A stretch of DNA of 64,000 bases from Acidobacteriaceae bacterium (GCA_003134995.1 PLDC01000018.1:62001-126000), one strand, 5' to 3'; shown: positions 7,798 through 15,995, counted from the first letter of the stretch. The notes: generated by a model not told the origin, from the sequence alone. A program made the numbers and translations.

Positions 7798-9213
7798 CTA
7801 GAAACTTTTGCGCCGCCGCTTTCGCATGTACAACAGCGAAATCATACCTAAGAAAACATAAAATGCTGGAACCGACCATTGCAATCCGTCCACGAAGAAG
7901 GTTGTAACCGAGATTGCCAGAAGCAACAGAATACCGACGACTGTAAAGAACGGGTGTGCCCGCAGGCGCATGGGCAGGGTCAGTAGCCGCTGGCGCGGGA
8001 TGGCTTTGCGAAAATAAAGATGTGTACTGAGAATCACCAGCCAGACGAAAAGCATTCCGGCGACTGCCGTTCCATAGAGCAACAGGAATGCATTCTTGGG
8101 AGCAAAGATGGCCAGCAAAATGGCTGCGATGATGCCGGCGGTTGAGGCCAGCAGAGCGCGATGCGGCACTCCGTTGCTGCTTACCTTTCCCATCGATTCG
8201 GGGGCATAGCCTCCCCGGGCGAGAGAGAAGACCATTCGAGTAGAAAGGTAGAGGTTCGTATTTACGCTCGATAGTGCCGCCGTGAGTACAACGAAGTTCA
8301 TGATCGCAGCAGCGAATGGTATACGCGCGGCAGAGAATGCAGTCACAAAAGGGCTGCCAGAAAGCGCAGACGAACCGCTTGTCTGGTTCCAGGGAACCAT
8401 CGTAACCATAATCGCAATCGCCAGCACATAGAACAAAATTAGCCGCCAAACGATGCTTCGCATGGCATGCGGAATGGAAACTTCTGGATGCTCGGCCTCT
8501 CCCGCTGCGACCGCGATGATTTCCACTCCCATGTAACTGGTGACGGTGATAGTCAGCGAGAGCCAGACTCCCTTCCAGCCCAACGGTAAGAACCCTCCGT
8601 GCCGCGTTAAGTTGGAGAAGCCAATCGCCCCTCTAAAGCCAACGCCAAGAATCAGAGATAGCCCAACGATGATGAAGGCGACGATGGCGGCGACTTTGAT
8701 CATCGCAAACCAATATTCAAACTCACCGAGGCGGTTGACTTGCATGGAATTGAGCGCCACCAGCGCGGCTGAAACCAACACCACCCAAATCCACTGCGGA
8801 ACGTTCGGAAACCAAAAAGAAATGTAGATGCCGGCAGCCGTGACTTCCGCACCGATGGCAATAATCTGTGCAACTCCGTAGGTAGCTCGAACCGAAAAGC
8901 CCGCCCAGGGATTGAGATACTTCTCAGCGTAAACTCCGAACGCGCCGGCCACGGGGTGAACGACTGCCATCTCTGCCAACGCGTAGGACATGATGAGAGC
9001 AATGCCTGCTCCCAGAAGATAGGAAAGAGTGACGGCGGGTCCAGCGAGGCGAATGGTGATGCTGCTTCCCAAGAACAAGCCGACGCCGATGGCCCCGCCG
9101 ATCGCCATCATGGTGAGCTGTCTTTGACTCAGGCGGCGATGAAGACCTTCCAGCATCGGCGGCTTCGCCGCGGAAAGTGTCGCGTCACCCGCCGCGCCAC
9201 AGAGATCCGTCAT
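7798..9213 (-). CDS. Amino acid permease (APC superfamily)
   Basis: 471 residues with about twelve hydrophobic segments. The family signature is at the first helix: LSQRQLTMMAIGGAIGVGLFLGSS, including the GAIGxGLF substrate/backbone-binding motif of the amino acid/polyamine/organocation superfamily (GABA permease/AroP-like branch). An ARMVFSLARGGYAPESMGKVSSNGVPHRALL-like loop between middle helices is also characteristic (STRMVFSLARGGYAPESMGK here). It would import an amino acid across the inner membrane. Its ATG overlaps the TGA of the upstream aminotransferase-fold gene (ATGA), tying uptake to that enzyme. Confidence 0.88.
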   Translation of the reverse strand: MTDLCGAAGDATLSAAKPPMLEGLHRRLSQRQLTMMAIGGAIGVGLFLGSSITIRLAGPAVTLSYLLGAGIALIMSYALAEMAVVHPVAGAFGVYAEKYLNPWAGFSVRATYGVAQIIAIGAEVTAAGIYISFWFPNVPQWIWVVLVSAALVALNSMQVNRLGEFEYWFAMIKVAAIVAFIIVGLSLILGVGFRGAIGFSNLTRHGGFLPLGWKGVWLSLTITVTSYMGVEIIAVAAGEAEHPEVSIPHAMRSIVWRLILFYVLAIAIMVTMVPWNQTSGSSALSGSPFVTAFSAARIPFAAAIMNFVVLTAALSSVNTNLYLSTRMVFSLARGGYAPESMGKVSSNGVPHRALLASTAGIIAAILLAIFAPKNAFLLLYGTAVAGMLFVWLVILSTHLYFRKAIPRQRLLTLPMRLRAHPFFTVVGILLLLAISVTTFFVDGLQWSVPAFYVFLGMISLLYMRKRRRKSF

Positions 9214-10406
9214 AAAGTGCCGACACCGGCAGGCTCAAGGGAAAGGAGATTGATATTCTTCTTGAGAACTTCCGCGACTGCCAACACATGGTCCATGCTG
9301 TTGTACACATGGAACGATATCCGCAAGCCGTCGTGACGGCTCGACGCTACGATGCCGCTTTCTGCGAGCTTCTGCACCAGCAAGGTTGAATCTTTGCACT
9401 GCAATACCACCAGCGGCCCGGCGCTATCGGCGGGCGTTTTCGTACGAATTCCCAGATCGCGGGCACAGCTTAACAGCGATTGCGCGAGGCTTTTGATGTG
9501 AGCCGCTACATTCTCCATGCCGATTTCCTGCAGCAGTTGGAACCCAGGTATTGCTGCGTACACATTGGGCACCGACGGAGAACCTGACTCGAATCTTCGA
9601 GCTGTGGGAGATAGAGCGAAGGTCCGAGGATCGTAGGCGAACGGATTTGTTTGTCCAAACCATCCGGTAACCGTAGGAACCAGAGATGGAATGAGTTCCC
9701 TGCGCACATACATGAAGGCAAGACCGGGGGGACCGAGCAGATACTTGAGGGTTCCAGTTAGAAAAACATCCAGGTCCATGGCCTTCACATCAACCGGGCG
9801 GGTTCCGCAGTCCTGGTAGTCATCGAGCATTACCAGAGCGCCGCAGCGATGGGCAAGTTTCGTGACCTCGCTTACTTCGGAACGAAATCCGTTCCTGAAA
9901 CAGACGCGCGTGAGCGGCACGATCAGCGTGTTGCGGTCGACCATCTTCTCGTAATTGTCCACCGGAATGCGGTTACCTTCTGCGCCCACAAATTGCACCT
10001 CGGCGCCTCGAGGGCGCTGAGCCAACCAGATGTGGCCCATGGTAGGAAATTCGAACTCGCCCATGACAACTTTCTTCCGTTCGCGGAAACTCAGCGCGCT
10101 GGCTACGCCATTGATGCCCGCGGAGACGCTGGTGACGATGGCAACTTCATCGGGGCTGGCGTTGATGAATTGTGCAAAAGCGTTTCGCGCCTCCTCGTAT
10201 CGAGTCCCCCAGGTCTCCCACGGCGAGCCTTGCTCGTGCCAGCTCGCGATGTAGTCCTCCAGCCCGGCCTGCACAGCATCCGACAGCGCGCCCTGGGAGC
10301 ATGTATTGAGATAGATTTTGCGCTGGAAGATGTTGAAGCGGGAGCGAATTCCCCGGATTTGTTGGTCGGTCAGCATGGTTGTCCGATGAGTTGTAGTATC
10401 AGTCAC
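9210..10406 (-). CDS. Aminotransferase class-V fold enzyme (second gene of pair)
   Basis: 398 residues of fold-type I PLP enzymes. The PLP lysine is probably in [17 protein letters not shown], preceded by the aspartate motif [12 protein letters not shown]. The C-terminal [15 protein letters not shown] is typical of the cysteine desulfurase/isopenicillin N epimerase/kynureninase-like group. The reaction is unknown; this group includes desulfurases, epimerases, lyases and aminotransferases. The start is GTG at 10406, overlapping the preceding gene's stop by 8 bases; ATG at 10376 is an alternative. Its stop overlaps the permease start. The two paralogous PLP enzymes in tandem suggest a heteromer or two successive steps. 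Confidence 0.82.
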   Translation of the reverse strand: MTDTTTHRTTMLTDQQIRGIRSRFNIFQRKIYLNTCSQGALSDAVQAGLEDYIASWHEQGSPWETWGTRYEEARNAFAQFINASPDEVAIVTSVSAGINGVASALSFRERKKVVMGEFEFPTMGHIWLAQRPRGAEVQFVGAEGNRIPVDNYEKMVDRNTLIVPLTRVCFRNGFRSEVSEVTKLAHRCGALVMLDDYQDCGTRPVDVKAMDLDVFLTGTLKYLLGPPGLAFMYVRRELIPSLVPTVTGWFGQTNPFAYDPRTFALSPTARRFESGSPSVPNVYAAIPGFQLLQEIGMENVAAHIKSLAQSLLSCARDLGIRTKTPADSAGPLVVLQCKDSTLLVQKLAESGIVASSRHDGLRISFHVYNSMDHVLAVAEVLKKNINLLSLEPAGVGTL

Positions 10407-11694
10407 GCATCTGAGCCAGCGCGCTTCCGAACCTGCGCACTTCTTCGACCGTATTGTAGTGCACCAACGATGCTCTTACAGCACCGCTCTCCAGGGCAAG
10501 CCCTAATCGTTTCATCAGCCGCGGCGAATACATGTGCCCATCACGGACGCCGATATTTTGTTTGGCGAGCTCTTCGGCGATTCTTGCCGGGGACACGTTC
10601 GGCAAATTGAAGGATAGGGTTGGCACTCGCTCACTGATCCGCTCCTTGTCGGCCATGCCGTAGACGGTCGCGCCGCAATCGTTTAGCACCCGTAGCATTT
10701 CAAGCGTAAGCATTTCTTCGTAGGATCGGATTGCCTTAAACGCGCGCTGCAGCGCAGCTCGCCTCGATTGTGGCTTTTTCGGTTCGTCCTCAGCCAGGCT
10801 CCGGCCCAGGATGTCCAGATAGCGGACGGCGGCATCCATTCCGGCGACATTCTCGTAGACGAAGGTGCCCGCTTCAATTTTTCCGGGCGGCTCATTGGGA
10901 ATGAAATCCTCACGGAAAGTGGGGAGTTCTTCCAGCAGTTCGCGGCGCCCCCAAAGAAATCCCATGTGCGGGGCGAAAATCTTGTATCCCGAACACACGA
11001 GGTAATCGCAATCAAACGCTTGCACGTCGATCAGTCCGTGAGGGCCGTAATGCACTGCATCAAGAAAAAGTTCTGCCCCGGCCGCGTGCGCCACTCGCGC
11101 CGCAGCAGCAACATCCACAACCGAGCCGATAGCGTTTGAAGCCAGCGTGCACGCCACGAGACGCGTCCTAGCAGAAACCAAGGGGACGAGATCCTCGGCG
11201 TGCAAATTGCCATCGTCCCGCATCTTCCACCAGATAAATCTCGCCCCGTTCCGTTCCAACGCCAGCCATGTGGCCACATTGGCTTCGTGGTCTATGTCGC
11301 TAACGACAATTTCGTTCCTCTTGTCGAGAGTTTGGCCGATCGCCAGGCTCACCAACCGAATAAAGGAAGTGGCGTTCATGCCAAATGCGACTTCGCTGGC
11401 ATCACGTGCGTTCACTAGATCGGCGACACTTTGTCGCGCCCGCGAAATTGTCGCGTCCACCTCACGGCTCTTCGGGTAGCGGCCCCCGCGCTGCACATTG
11501 CACTCGAGCAGATGATGATTCACCGCGTCCAGCACCATCTGTGGAATTTGTGCCCCCGCTGCATTGTCGAAAAAAATGAATTCCGGAGGGCGCTTCAGTG
11601 CGGGGAAAGCGGCACGAACGGCTTCGATTGGAAAGATGGCCGTCGGCTCGAATGAAGCCTTGTAGTTGAGAATACCTTGGGATTCGGACGGCAA
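10399..11694 (-). CDS. Aminotransferase class-V / cysteine desulfurase-like enzyme (first gene of pair)
   Basis: 431 residues. N-terminal [16 protein letters not shown] and [20 protein letters not shown] are diagnostic for class-V enzymes related to SufS/CsdA. The PLP aspartate is in [17 protein letters not shown] and the lysine in [18 protein letters not shown]. SufS-type enzymes have a catalytic Cys in a C-terminal loop; I see no clear equivalent ([20 protein letters not shown]), so desulfuration is doubtful. TTG start at 11694 with an AGGAG element upstream; no nearby in-frame ATG. It is first in the minus-strand operon and divergent from the TPP decarboxylase genes across about 145 bases. 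Confidence 0.82.
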   Translation of the reverse strand: MPSESQGILNYKASFEPTAIFPIEAVRAAFPALKRPPEFIFFDNAAGAQIPQMVLDAVNHHLLECNVQRGGRYPKSREVDATISRARQSVADLVNARDASEVAFGMNATSFIRLVSLAIGQTLDKRNEIVVSDIDHEANVATWLALERNGARFIWWKMRDDGNLHAEDLVPLVSARTRLVACTLASNAIGSVVDVAAAARVAHAAGAELFLDAVHYGPHGLIDVQAFDCDYLVCSGYKIFAPHMGFLWGRRELLEELPTFREDFIPNEPPGKIEAGTFVYENVAGMDAAVRYLDILGRSLAEDEPKKPQSRRAALQRAFKAIRSYEEMLTLEMLRVLNDCGATVYGMADKERISERVPTLSFNLPNVSPARIAEELAKQNIGVRDGHMYSPRLMKRLGLALESGAVRASLVHYNTVEEVRRFGSALAQMRD

Positions 11695-11838
11695 ACTTTT
11701 TGCTCCTGCGTAAATCTGAACGTCAGCGACGAGGTCTATGGGAACGAGCGCCCAACCTATACCCCGCCGTAAACCTCGTCAAGCGCCGCACTTTCCTCTT
11801 TGCAGGATAGAATATATCCGCTTATTGAAAGCCAGCAT

Positions 11839-12351
11839 ATGCCGGTTTCTTTGACTAACTCCAGGCTGATCTACGACGCTTTAAAGAAATGCGATATCCG
11901 TCTGCTCTCAGGTCTGCCGGAAACCTGGTTGGTGCATCTCATCCGGATGGCGGACGATGACCCAGAGATCATTTTAGTTCGACTGGCCAAGGAGGAAGAA
12001 GGGGTCGGCATCTCGGCGGGTGCACACTTTGCCGGCGTCAAGTCGGCGATGCTGATGCAGAACCATGGCTTTCTGGCATCCATCAACGGGATTGTGTCGT
12101 TCGCACACCTATACAAGATTCCTCTCTTGATGCTGATCAGCTCCCGTGGATCTTTCGGGGAGCGCGATCCGTGGCAAACGCAAGGGGGCAACGCCACCGA
12201 ACCAGTCTTGCGTGCGCTGGGTATCCCGTACTCGTTCCTCGATTCGGCGGACATAGTCAAGAAGCGGATCGAGCAAGCGCAGACCCTTGCCGAAAGCAGC
12301 TTGCAACCGGTTGCGCTTCTTTTAACGCGCGACCTCATGTGGGAGGAATGA
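11839..12351 (+). CDS. TPP-dependent decarboxylase, PYR-domain (alpha) subunit, sulfopyruvate/phosphonopyruvate decarboxylase-like
   Basis: About 170 residues forming only the pyrimidine-binding half of a thiamine-diphosphate enzyme. VRLAKEEEGVGISAGAHFAG carries the conserved Glu that activates the cofactor; QNHGFLASINGIVSFAHLYKIPLLMLISSRG is characteristic of sulfopyruvate decarboxylase alpha (ComD) and phosphonopyruvate decarboxylase. ATG 11839 (MPVSLTNSRLIYDALKKC) is chosen; TTG 11800 would add 13 residues. The substrate would be a 2-oxo acid carrying an acidic or otherwise unusual side group; the neighbouring PLP enzymes could make it from an amino acid (inference). Overlaps the beta gene (ATGA). 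Confidence 0.82.
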   Translation: MPVSLTNSRLIYDALKKCDIRLLSGLPETWLVHLIRMADDDPEIILVRLAKEEEGVGISAGAHFAGVKSAMLMQNHGFLASINGIVSFAHLYKIPLLMLISSRGSFGERDPWQTQGGNATEPVLRALGIPYSFLDSADIVKKRIEQAQTLAESSLQPVALLLTRDLMWEE

Positions 12352-13016
12352 TGCTCCGCCTCGATTGTCTTCGGTCCATTTATTCGCAGCTCGAAAACTC
12401 TCTGGTCGTCACGATCATGGGAGCAGTCGCGGCCGAGTTGCACTCGCTGGGTCACCGCCCTAATTTCTTTTACCTGCAACATGCCATGGGATTAGCCTCT
12501 TCGACGGGGCTGGGCCTCGCCCTGTGCCTGCCGGAACAAAGAGTGATCGTCATCGATGGCGACGGATCGCTCTTGATGAACCTTGGCGGTCTTAGCACAA
12601 TGGCACGGTACCGTCCCCCGAAACTGGTTCATATCGTTTTCGACAACGAAAGTTTGCTATCGGTCGGCGGCTTTCCAACCGCCACCAGCACAGGTACGGA
12701 CTTGGAAGGGATCGCACGCGCCGCCGGCATTCCGCGCGTGAGCACCGTGCGTAGTGTGGAGTCTTTTCAAGCTGCAGTCACTGACGTCATGCAGAAGAAC
12801 GAACTGACAACCCTAATTGCCAAGGTCGAAGCCACCGGCCCCGCCAGATACGTTACCGACCTGGCATTGCTGGAGAATCGGTTTCAGTTCCGTCGGCACA
12901 TTCAGTCGCTCAAAGGGGCGTTGAAGATCGGAGAGAGTCACGAGAATCCCGATCAAGTGAAGGAAATGGCGACACAAAAGCTTATGAGGAGCGCCAATGT
13001 CTCTCGTCCTGACTAA
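12348..13016 (+). CDS. TPP-dependent decarboxylase, PP-domain (beta) subunit
   Basis: About 222 residues, the diphosphate-binding half. VIVIDGDGSLLMNLGGLSTMARYRPPKLVHIVFDNE is the classic GDG-(about 25)-N thiamine-diphosphate/Mg motif. LQHAMGLASSTGLGLALCLP precedes it, as in ComE-type sulfopyruvate decarboxylase beta and the C-terminal half of phosphonopyruvate decarboxylase. The frame is open upstream, but homology starts at MMLRLDCLRS. ATG 12348 overlaps the alpha stop and follows GGGAGG. The C-terminal tail past residue 190 (SHENPDQVKEMATQKLMRS) looks like a linker. The two split subunits must assemble to form the active site. Confidence 0.85.
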   Translation: MMLRLDCLRSIYSQLENSLVVTIMGAVAAELHSLGHRPNFFYLQHAMGLASSTGLGLALCLPEQRVIVIDGDGSLLMNLGGLSTMARYRPPKLVHIVFDNESLLSVGGFPTATSTGTDLEGIARAAGIPRVSTVRSVESFQAAVTDVMQKNELTTLIAKVEATGPARYVTDLALLENRFQFRRHIQSLKGALKIGESHENPDQVKEMATQKLMRSANVSRPD

Positions 13017-13788
13017 TCTGCTCGAAGAACTAGCTGATGGGCGGCTGCGGATTGTCGATCTGACACAGCCGTTGAGTCCGCAAACGCCATTGCTGCCACT
13101 ACCGCCACAATTTAACAACACACCACCGTTTAGAATCTGGGAGCTCTCGCGCTACGATGAGCGCGGTCCCGCGTGGTACTGGAATGCGTTCGAAACCGGC
13201 GAGCACACCGGCACGCATTTTGATGCTCCCGTCCATTGGATCTCTGGGAAAGACCTTCCGGACAACACCGTGGATCGCATCACTCCAAAGAAATTTGTCG
13301 GTCCCGCCTGCGTGATCGACATCAGTGCCGAGGCGGCGAGTAACCCGAACTATCTTTTGATCCCAGACCGCATCCGACAGTGGGAAGAACAGCACGGCCG
13401 TATCCCGGCTGGCGCATGGGTTCTCCTGCGCACAGACTGGTCGAAGCGGAAGGATCCAAAGGACTACATCAACCTAAACGAAAATGGACCCCAGACCCCC
13501 GGATTGGCCAAGGAAAGCTCCGCCTTCCTGGCCCAGGAACGAGATGTGTTAGGCCTAGGCGTGGAGACGGTCGGGACTGATGCCGGTCAGGCCGCCACTT
13601 TTGAGCCGCCATTCCCGAACCACTACCTCATGCACGGCAGCGGCAAGTTTGGTTTGGCAGGTCTCTGCAATCTAGATCAGCTCCCGCCGACTGGAGCCCT
13701 CGTCGTCGCCGCACCTCTGAAAATCGTCGGCGGCTCCGGCAGTCCTCTGCGGGTCATTGCCATCACACCTCGAAGGGTTCTGCAGTGA
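12997..13788 (+). CDS. Cyclase family protein (kynurenine formamidase-like metal hydrolase)
   Basis: 263 residues. The cyclase/formamidase motif HTGTHFDAPVHWISG is clear; its His and Asp residues bind metal (Zn or Mn) in KynB and isatin hydrolase. IVDLTQPLSPQTPLLPLPP near the N-terminus and GVETVGTDAGQAATFEPPFPNHYLMHGSGKFGLAGLCNLDQLP in the C-terminal half fit the family (GTDAGQAATFEPPFPNHY is diagnostic). It hydrolyses an amide, imide or lactone-type bond. The start overlaps the TPP beta gene by 20 bases, so the three plus-strand genes form one transcription unit. Together with class-V PLP enzymes the kit superficially recalls kynurenine breakdown, but the decarboxylase does not belong to that pathway. 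Confidence 0.85.
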   Translation: MSLVLTNLLEELADGRLRIVDLTQPLSPQTPLLPLPPQFNNTPPFRIWELSRYDERGPAWYWNAFETGEHTGTHFDAPVHWISGKDLPDNTVDRITPKKFVGPACVIDISAEAASNPNYLLIPDRIRQWEEQHGRIPAGAWVLLRTDWSKRKDPKDYINLNENGPQTPGLAKESSAFLAQERDVLGLGVETVGTDAGQAATFEPPFPNHYLMHGSGKFGLAGLCNLDQLPPTGALVVAAPLKIVGGSGSPLRVIAITPRRVLQ

Positions 13789-13892
13789 AGTGTTCTGCGG
13801 TGCTTCAAATTACGTCCCAGCGGCTGACCTAATCGCAGACTCGCTTTGTAGAGCACTCAAGAGCGGGGATCGAGAAAAGATGACTGGTTCGA

Positions 13893-14045
13893 CTCTCGCC
13901 ACCCGCGCGGACCGCAGCGTTCCGGAAAATGCCGGACTACTCTTTCGCGGAGCGCGCCAAGTATGGCGAGGATTACCAGGTCGTGGAACTGTCCGGATTA
14001 GGAACGATAAGTCGTTTCACAGTCGCTGAGATTCCTCCCGAGTGA
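13893..14045 (+). pseudogene. Possible relic of a DUF35 OB-fold (acyl-CoA-associated) domain
   Basis: One frame reads SPPARTAAF, then MPDYSFAERAKYGEDYQVVE, LSGLGTISRFTVAEIPPE and a stop at 14043. V-E-L-S-G-x-G-T-I-x-x-F-T-V is the start of the OB-fold in DUF35 proteins that accompany thiolases and hydantoinase-like enzymes; the preceding zinc-ribbon cysteines are absent. Nothing recognisable precedes it in frame. It is a short fragment, so the call rests on one motif. Confidence 0.35.
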
Positions 14046-14192
14046 CGGGCAAACCGGAAGTTAATCCGGGCCAGGAGTCAGCTTGTGCGAAGTGGAGCTA
14101 TAACGGCCGAGAAAGTGCGAGCAAGAAAGTCGAAAAATTATTAAAAATCTCCGCCTCTGATAATTCTTTCCCCCGGAGAAAGTTTCGATCTC

Positions 14193-14219
14193 GTGACTGC
14201 CCGCTAGGCAAGCAGTCAC
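14193..14219 (+). other. Perfect stem-loop
   Basis: GTGACTGC (14193-14200) and GCAGTCAC (14212-14219) are exact inverted repeats around an 11-base loop. No T-run follows, so it is not a standard intrinsic terminator. It sits in the relic region between the cyclase gene and the caspase-like gene. Confidence 0.4.
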
Positions 14220-14380
14220 ATGCCAAGCCAAACAGGCCGATTCAGAAGCTTCGAAGTGACGAACTTCAGCCACAGAATCGCCAAGGATTCGCCTTCGAAC
14301 TCGTTCGGAAATCCCACCGGTTAGTGACGACTCCGCGGCTAGCAGGCAGTCGCAGAGAATTCTTGAAGCTCTTGATTCCG

Positions 14381-14455
14381 TGTAACTTACGGACACGTCG
14401 GCTCTTGCAGGTTTCAGACCTGTACCAAGGGTTCGAATCCTTCCGCTCCGCCAGC
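14381..14455 (+). other. tRNA 3'-half-like sequence (degenerate)
   Basis: GCAGG-TTTCAGA-CCTGT (14407-14423) forms an anticodon-arm-like hairpin. It is followed by AAGGGTTCGAATCCTT and CCGCTCCGCCA, resembling a T-arm, acceptor 3' strand, discriminator and CCA. The T stem is one base short (CCTT where CCCTT is needed), and no complementary 5' acceptor strand GGAGCGG lies at the right distance. It is a relic or tRNA-derived fragment rather than a working tRNA. Confidence 0.4.
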
Positions 14456-14528
14456 AAGTCTTAACTGCAGAGAATTTTCCCCGCTAGTTGCGCAGAAATG
14501 CGCGAAACATGCCCATTTTTCGCGATTC

Positions 14529-14700
14529 TTCCTAAAGAAACTGGACTGGAGAGAACAGATCGCTCAACATCCAAGGGGGTCACGGTCCCGGCTTTCTCCA
14601 AAGGGCACGTGAGCAGTCCGGTTTCGAGAGGAGCAATAGGCGAATGCAATGCGATCAAAAGCCGGGGATTCGGGCATAGCGAGTTGACTTTTTGTCGGCG
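14529..14700 (+). repeat. Dispersed repeat, copy B
   Basis: Aligns with copy A at 6155-6315 over about 165 bases, at roughly two-thirds to three-quarters identity by eye. The terminal arms are AAACTGGACTG (14538-14548) and CAGTCCGGTTT (14614-14624). The C-to-T change in the left arm leaves a G-U pair, so the pairing seen in copy A is kept. The conserved tail GGCGAATGCAATGCGAT follows the right arm, as in copy A. Confidence 0.6.
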
Positions 14701-14824
14701 CGTTGGAAGGTTCACCGCGTGCGTCCCACAAGCTCGTTTCTGGCCAACCGGTAAACAGTGATCGTTCGCTGGACACATGCCCGTTTGTAGGGACTGAGCC
14801 GGCCAACCTTTGGAACTCGCGGTA

Positions 14825-14859
14825 ATTCATTCCGCGAGTCGTAAAATATTGGAATGAAT
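14825..14859 (+). promoter_or_regulatory. Palindrome upstream of caspase-like gene (possible operator)
   Basis: ATTCATTCC (14825-14833) and GGAATGAAT (14851-14859) are exact inverted repeats separated by 17 bases. The spacer contains TAAAAT (14842-14847), which could be a -10 box. The right arm ends 31 bases before the GTG start. It may be a dimeric-repressor operator or a 5'-UTR hairpin. Confidence 0.4.
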
Positions 14860-14890
14860 AGATGCAGGGCCGAAGGAGGGGCAAGTTTCA

Positions 14891-15730
14891 GTGGGAACGA
14901 CATACGCTGTCTTGATCGGAATTGAGACCTACCAGCAGCGAGGAATTGGCTCGGTTCAGTTTGCTCAAGCTGATGCGGCTGCAATGAGGGAAGTTCTGGT
15001 TCAAGACCTCGGCGTGCCTGCTGAGAACATCACCGTCTGGCTCGATTCCGAAGCTACGAAGTCAGTGTTCGAGAATGAGCTCCCGTACGTGATCCGGCAA
15101 CTGTGTCCCGGCGATCGATTCATCTTCTTCTATGCAGGTCACGGCTTCTTCGCCAATGGCACAAATCGCCTCACTACCTGGGATTTTCATCCCGCGAATC
15201 TGTTCGACACAACCGTCTCCTCGGAAACCGTGCTTTTGGCGCCCCTTAAGAACCAGCAGGGTGTCTCCAGCCTCGTATTTATTGACGCCTGTGCTGCGAA
15301 TCTCCAGACGAATCTTGTACAGGCGAGAGATCTTATCAGCGATTTGACGAGCAATGAATTTGAAGCACTCGTCCGGTCGACGGATCACTCTGCCGCGTTC
15401 TTCGCCTGTTCCCCGAACGAGAAAGCGTACCCGAGCGATTCTCTTCAGCACGGCATTTGGACGTTCCACCTGATCAAGGCGCTTCGGGGAGAAGCTGAAG
15501 ACGCCCTTCACCGAGAAAGATGGATCACTGGCGACTCTCTGAGAAACTATTTGGCACTCGCGGTTCCTGCCTTTATTCGGGCGAGCACCAAGATTCAAGG
15601 TGAACAGAGGCCATTTGCCATATTGGGTTCGAATGGCCTTTTTGGCATTCATCGAGTGCCACCGTCAGTGCGTCCGTGTTCCTGTAGTTTGTTAGAGTTA
15701 CGTTTAGTGCTCCCGCTTTCACGGCGGTAA
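14891..15730 (+). CDS. Caspase-like (peptidase C14) protein, C-terminus altered
   Basis: 279 residues. MGTTYAVLIGIETYQQRGI starts the p20-like domain; FIFFYAGHGFF holds the catalytic His (residue 84) and SLVFIDACAANL the catalytic Cys (residue 134). This is the His/Cys dyad of clan CD metacaspase/orthocaspase-type peptidases, which cleave after Arg/Lys or Asp and often act in signalling or cell death. GTG start with AAGGAGGGG upstream. From about residue 258 the frame runs through the tRNA-Glu-like element (reading LLELRLVLPLSRR), so the native C-terminus was probably lost or replaced when that sequence arrived. No effector domain remains visible. Confidence 0.82.
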   Translation: MGTTYAVLIGIETYQQRGIGSVQFAQADAAAMREVLVQDLGVPAENITVWLDSEATKSVFENELPYVIRQLCPGDRFIFFYAGHGFFANGTNRLTTWDFHPANLFDTTVSSETVLLAPLKNQQGVSSLVFIDACAANLQTNLVQARDLISDLTSNEFEALVRSTDHSAAFFACSPNEKAYPSDSLQHGIWTFHLIKALRGEAEDALHRERWITGDSLRNYLALAVPAFIRASTKIQGEQRPFAILGSNGLFGIHRVPPSVRPCSCSLLELRLVLPLSRR

Positions 15731-15759
15731 CACGGGTTCAAATCCCGTCGGGGACGCCA
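15672..15759 (+). repeat. tRNA-Glu-like element, copy 1
   Basis: The 3' half, CTTTCACGGCGGTAAC and then ACGGG-TTCAAAT-CCCGT, CGGGGAC, G, CCA, is that of a bacterial tRNA-Glu with a TTC anticodon: intact T-arm and encoded CCA. A candidate 5' acceptor strand GTCCGTG (15672-15678) pairs at 6 of 7 positions counting one G-U. The D-arm region and the 5' side of the anticodon stem are not canonical, and the element is 88 bases long. It shares GTTAGAGTTACGTTTA and, by hand count, 53 of 68 bases with copy 2 at 37273-37340. It is a tRNA-derived repeat, an old attachment site or an odd tRNA. Confidence 0.6.
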
Positions 15760-15960
15760 AATCAAATATAAAGACTTGCTGGACCCCCTATTTTACAGCG
15801 GGGACACACAGCCTAACCTGCCTTCTTGCCCCTGTCGCGGAGTGTCACTCGCAGTTGAACTCTGGTCCGTCCCCTAAACTAGCGACTTTCGGCGATGCCG
15901 AACGCGGGGCTACAATCGGCGCGCCGCGACTGCTGGCTTATCCGGCGAACCAGGGTGCAT

Positions 15961-15986
15961 TCGGCTGACTGAGTTTTTTCAGCCGA
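15961..15986 (+). promoter_or_regulatory. 5'-UTR hairpin before glutamate decarboxylase
   Basis: TCGGCTGA (15961-15968) pairs exactly with TCAGCCGA (15979-15986) around a T-rich 10-base loop. Its 3' arm runs into the GAGGAG ribosome-binding site at 15985-15990, ahead of ATG 15996. The hairpin could limit ribosome access. Confidence 0.4.
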
Positions 15987-15995
15987 GGAGACGCG

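Larger units (their letters stand above)
13789..14890. other. 1.1-kb gene-poor, relic-rich stretch
   Basis: No complete gene is supported. It holds a DUF35-like relic, a perfect stem-loop, a tRNA-like 3' half, repeat copy B and a palindrome just before the caspase-like gene. This mixture of debris matches that of the 5.3-6.3 kb gap. Confidence 0.5.

Noticed and set aside
12171..12347. Extended start of the TPP beta subunit
   Set aside because: It overlaps the alpha-subunit coding sequence; the ribosome-binding site and homology point to ATG 12348.
13851..13905. Another degenerate tRNA (GTAGAGCA followed by GGTTCGACTC)
   Set aside because: The flanking stems do not pair; the matches are only short consensus words.
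14407..14455. Selenocysteine tRNA, because the loop TTTCAGA could present a TCA anticodon on a six-pair stem
   Set aside because: There is no long variable arm, the T stem is short, no 5' acceptor strand was found, and copy 1 shows that such loops can derive from tRNA-Glu with a shifted frame.
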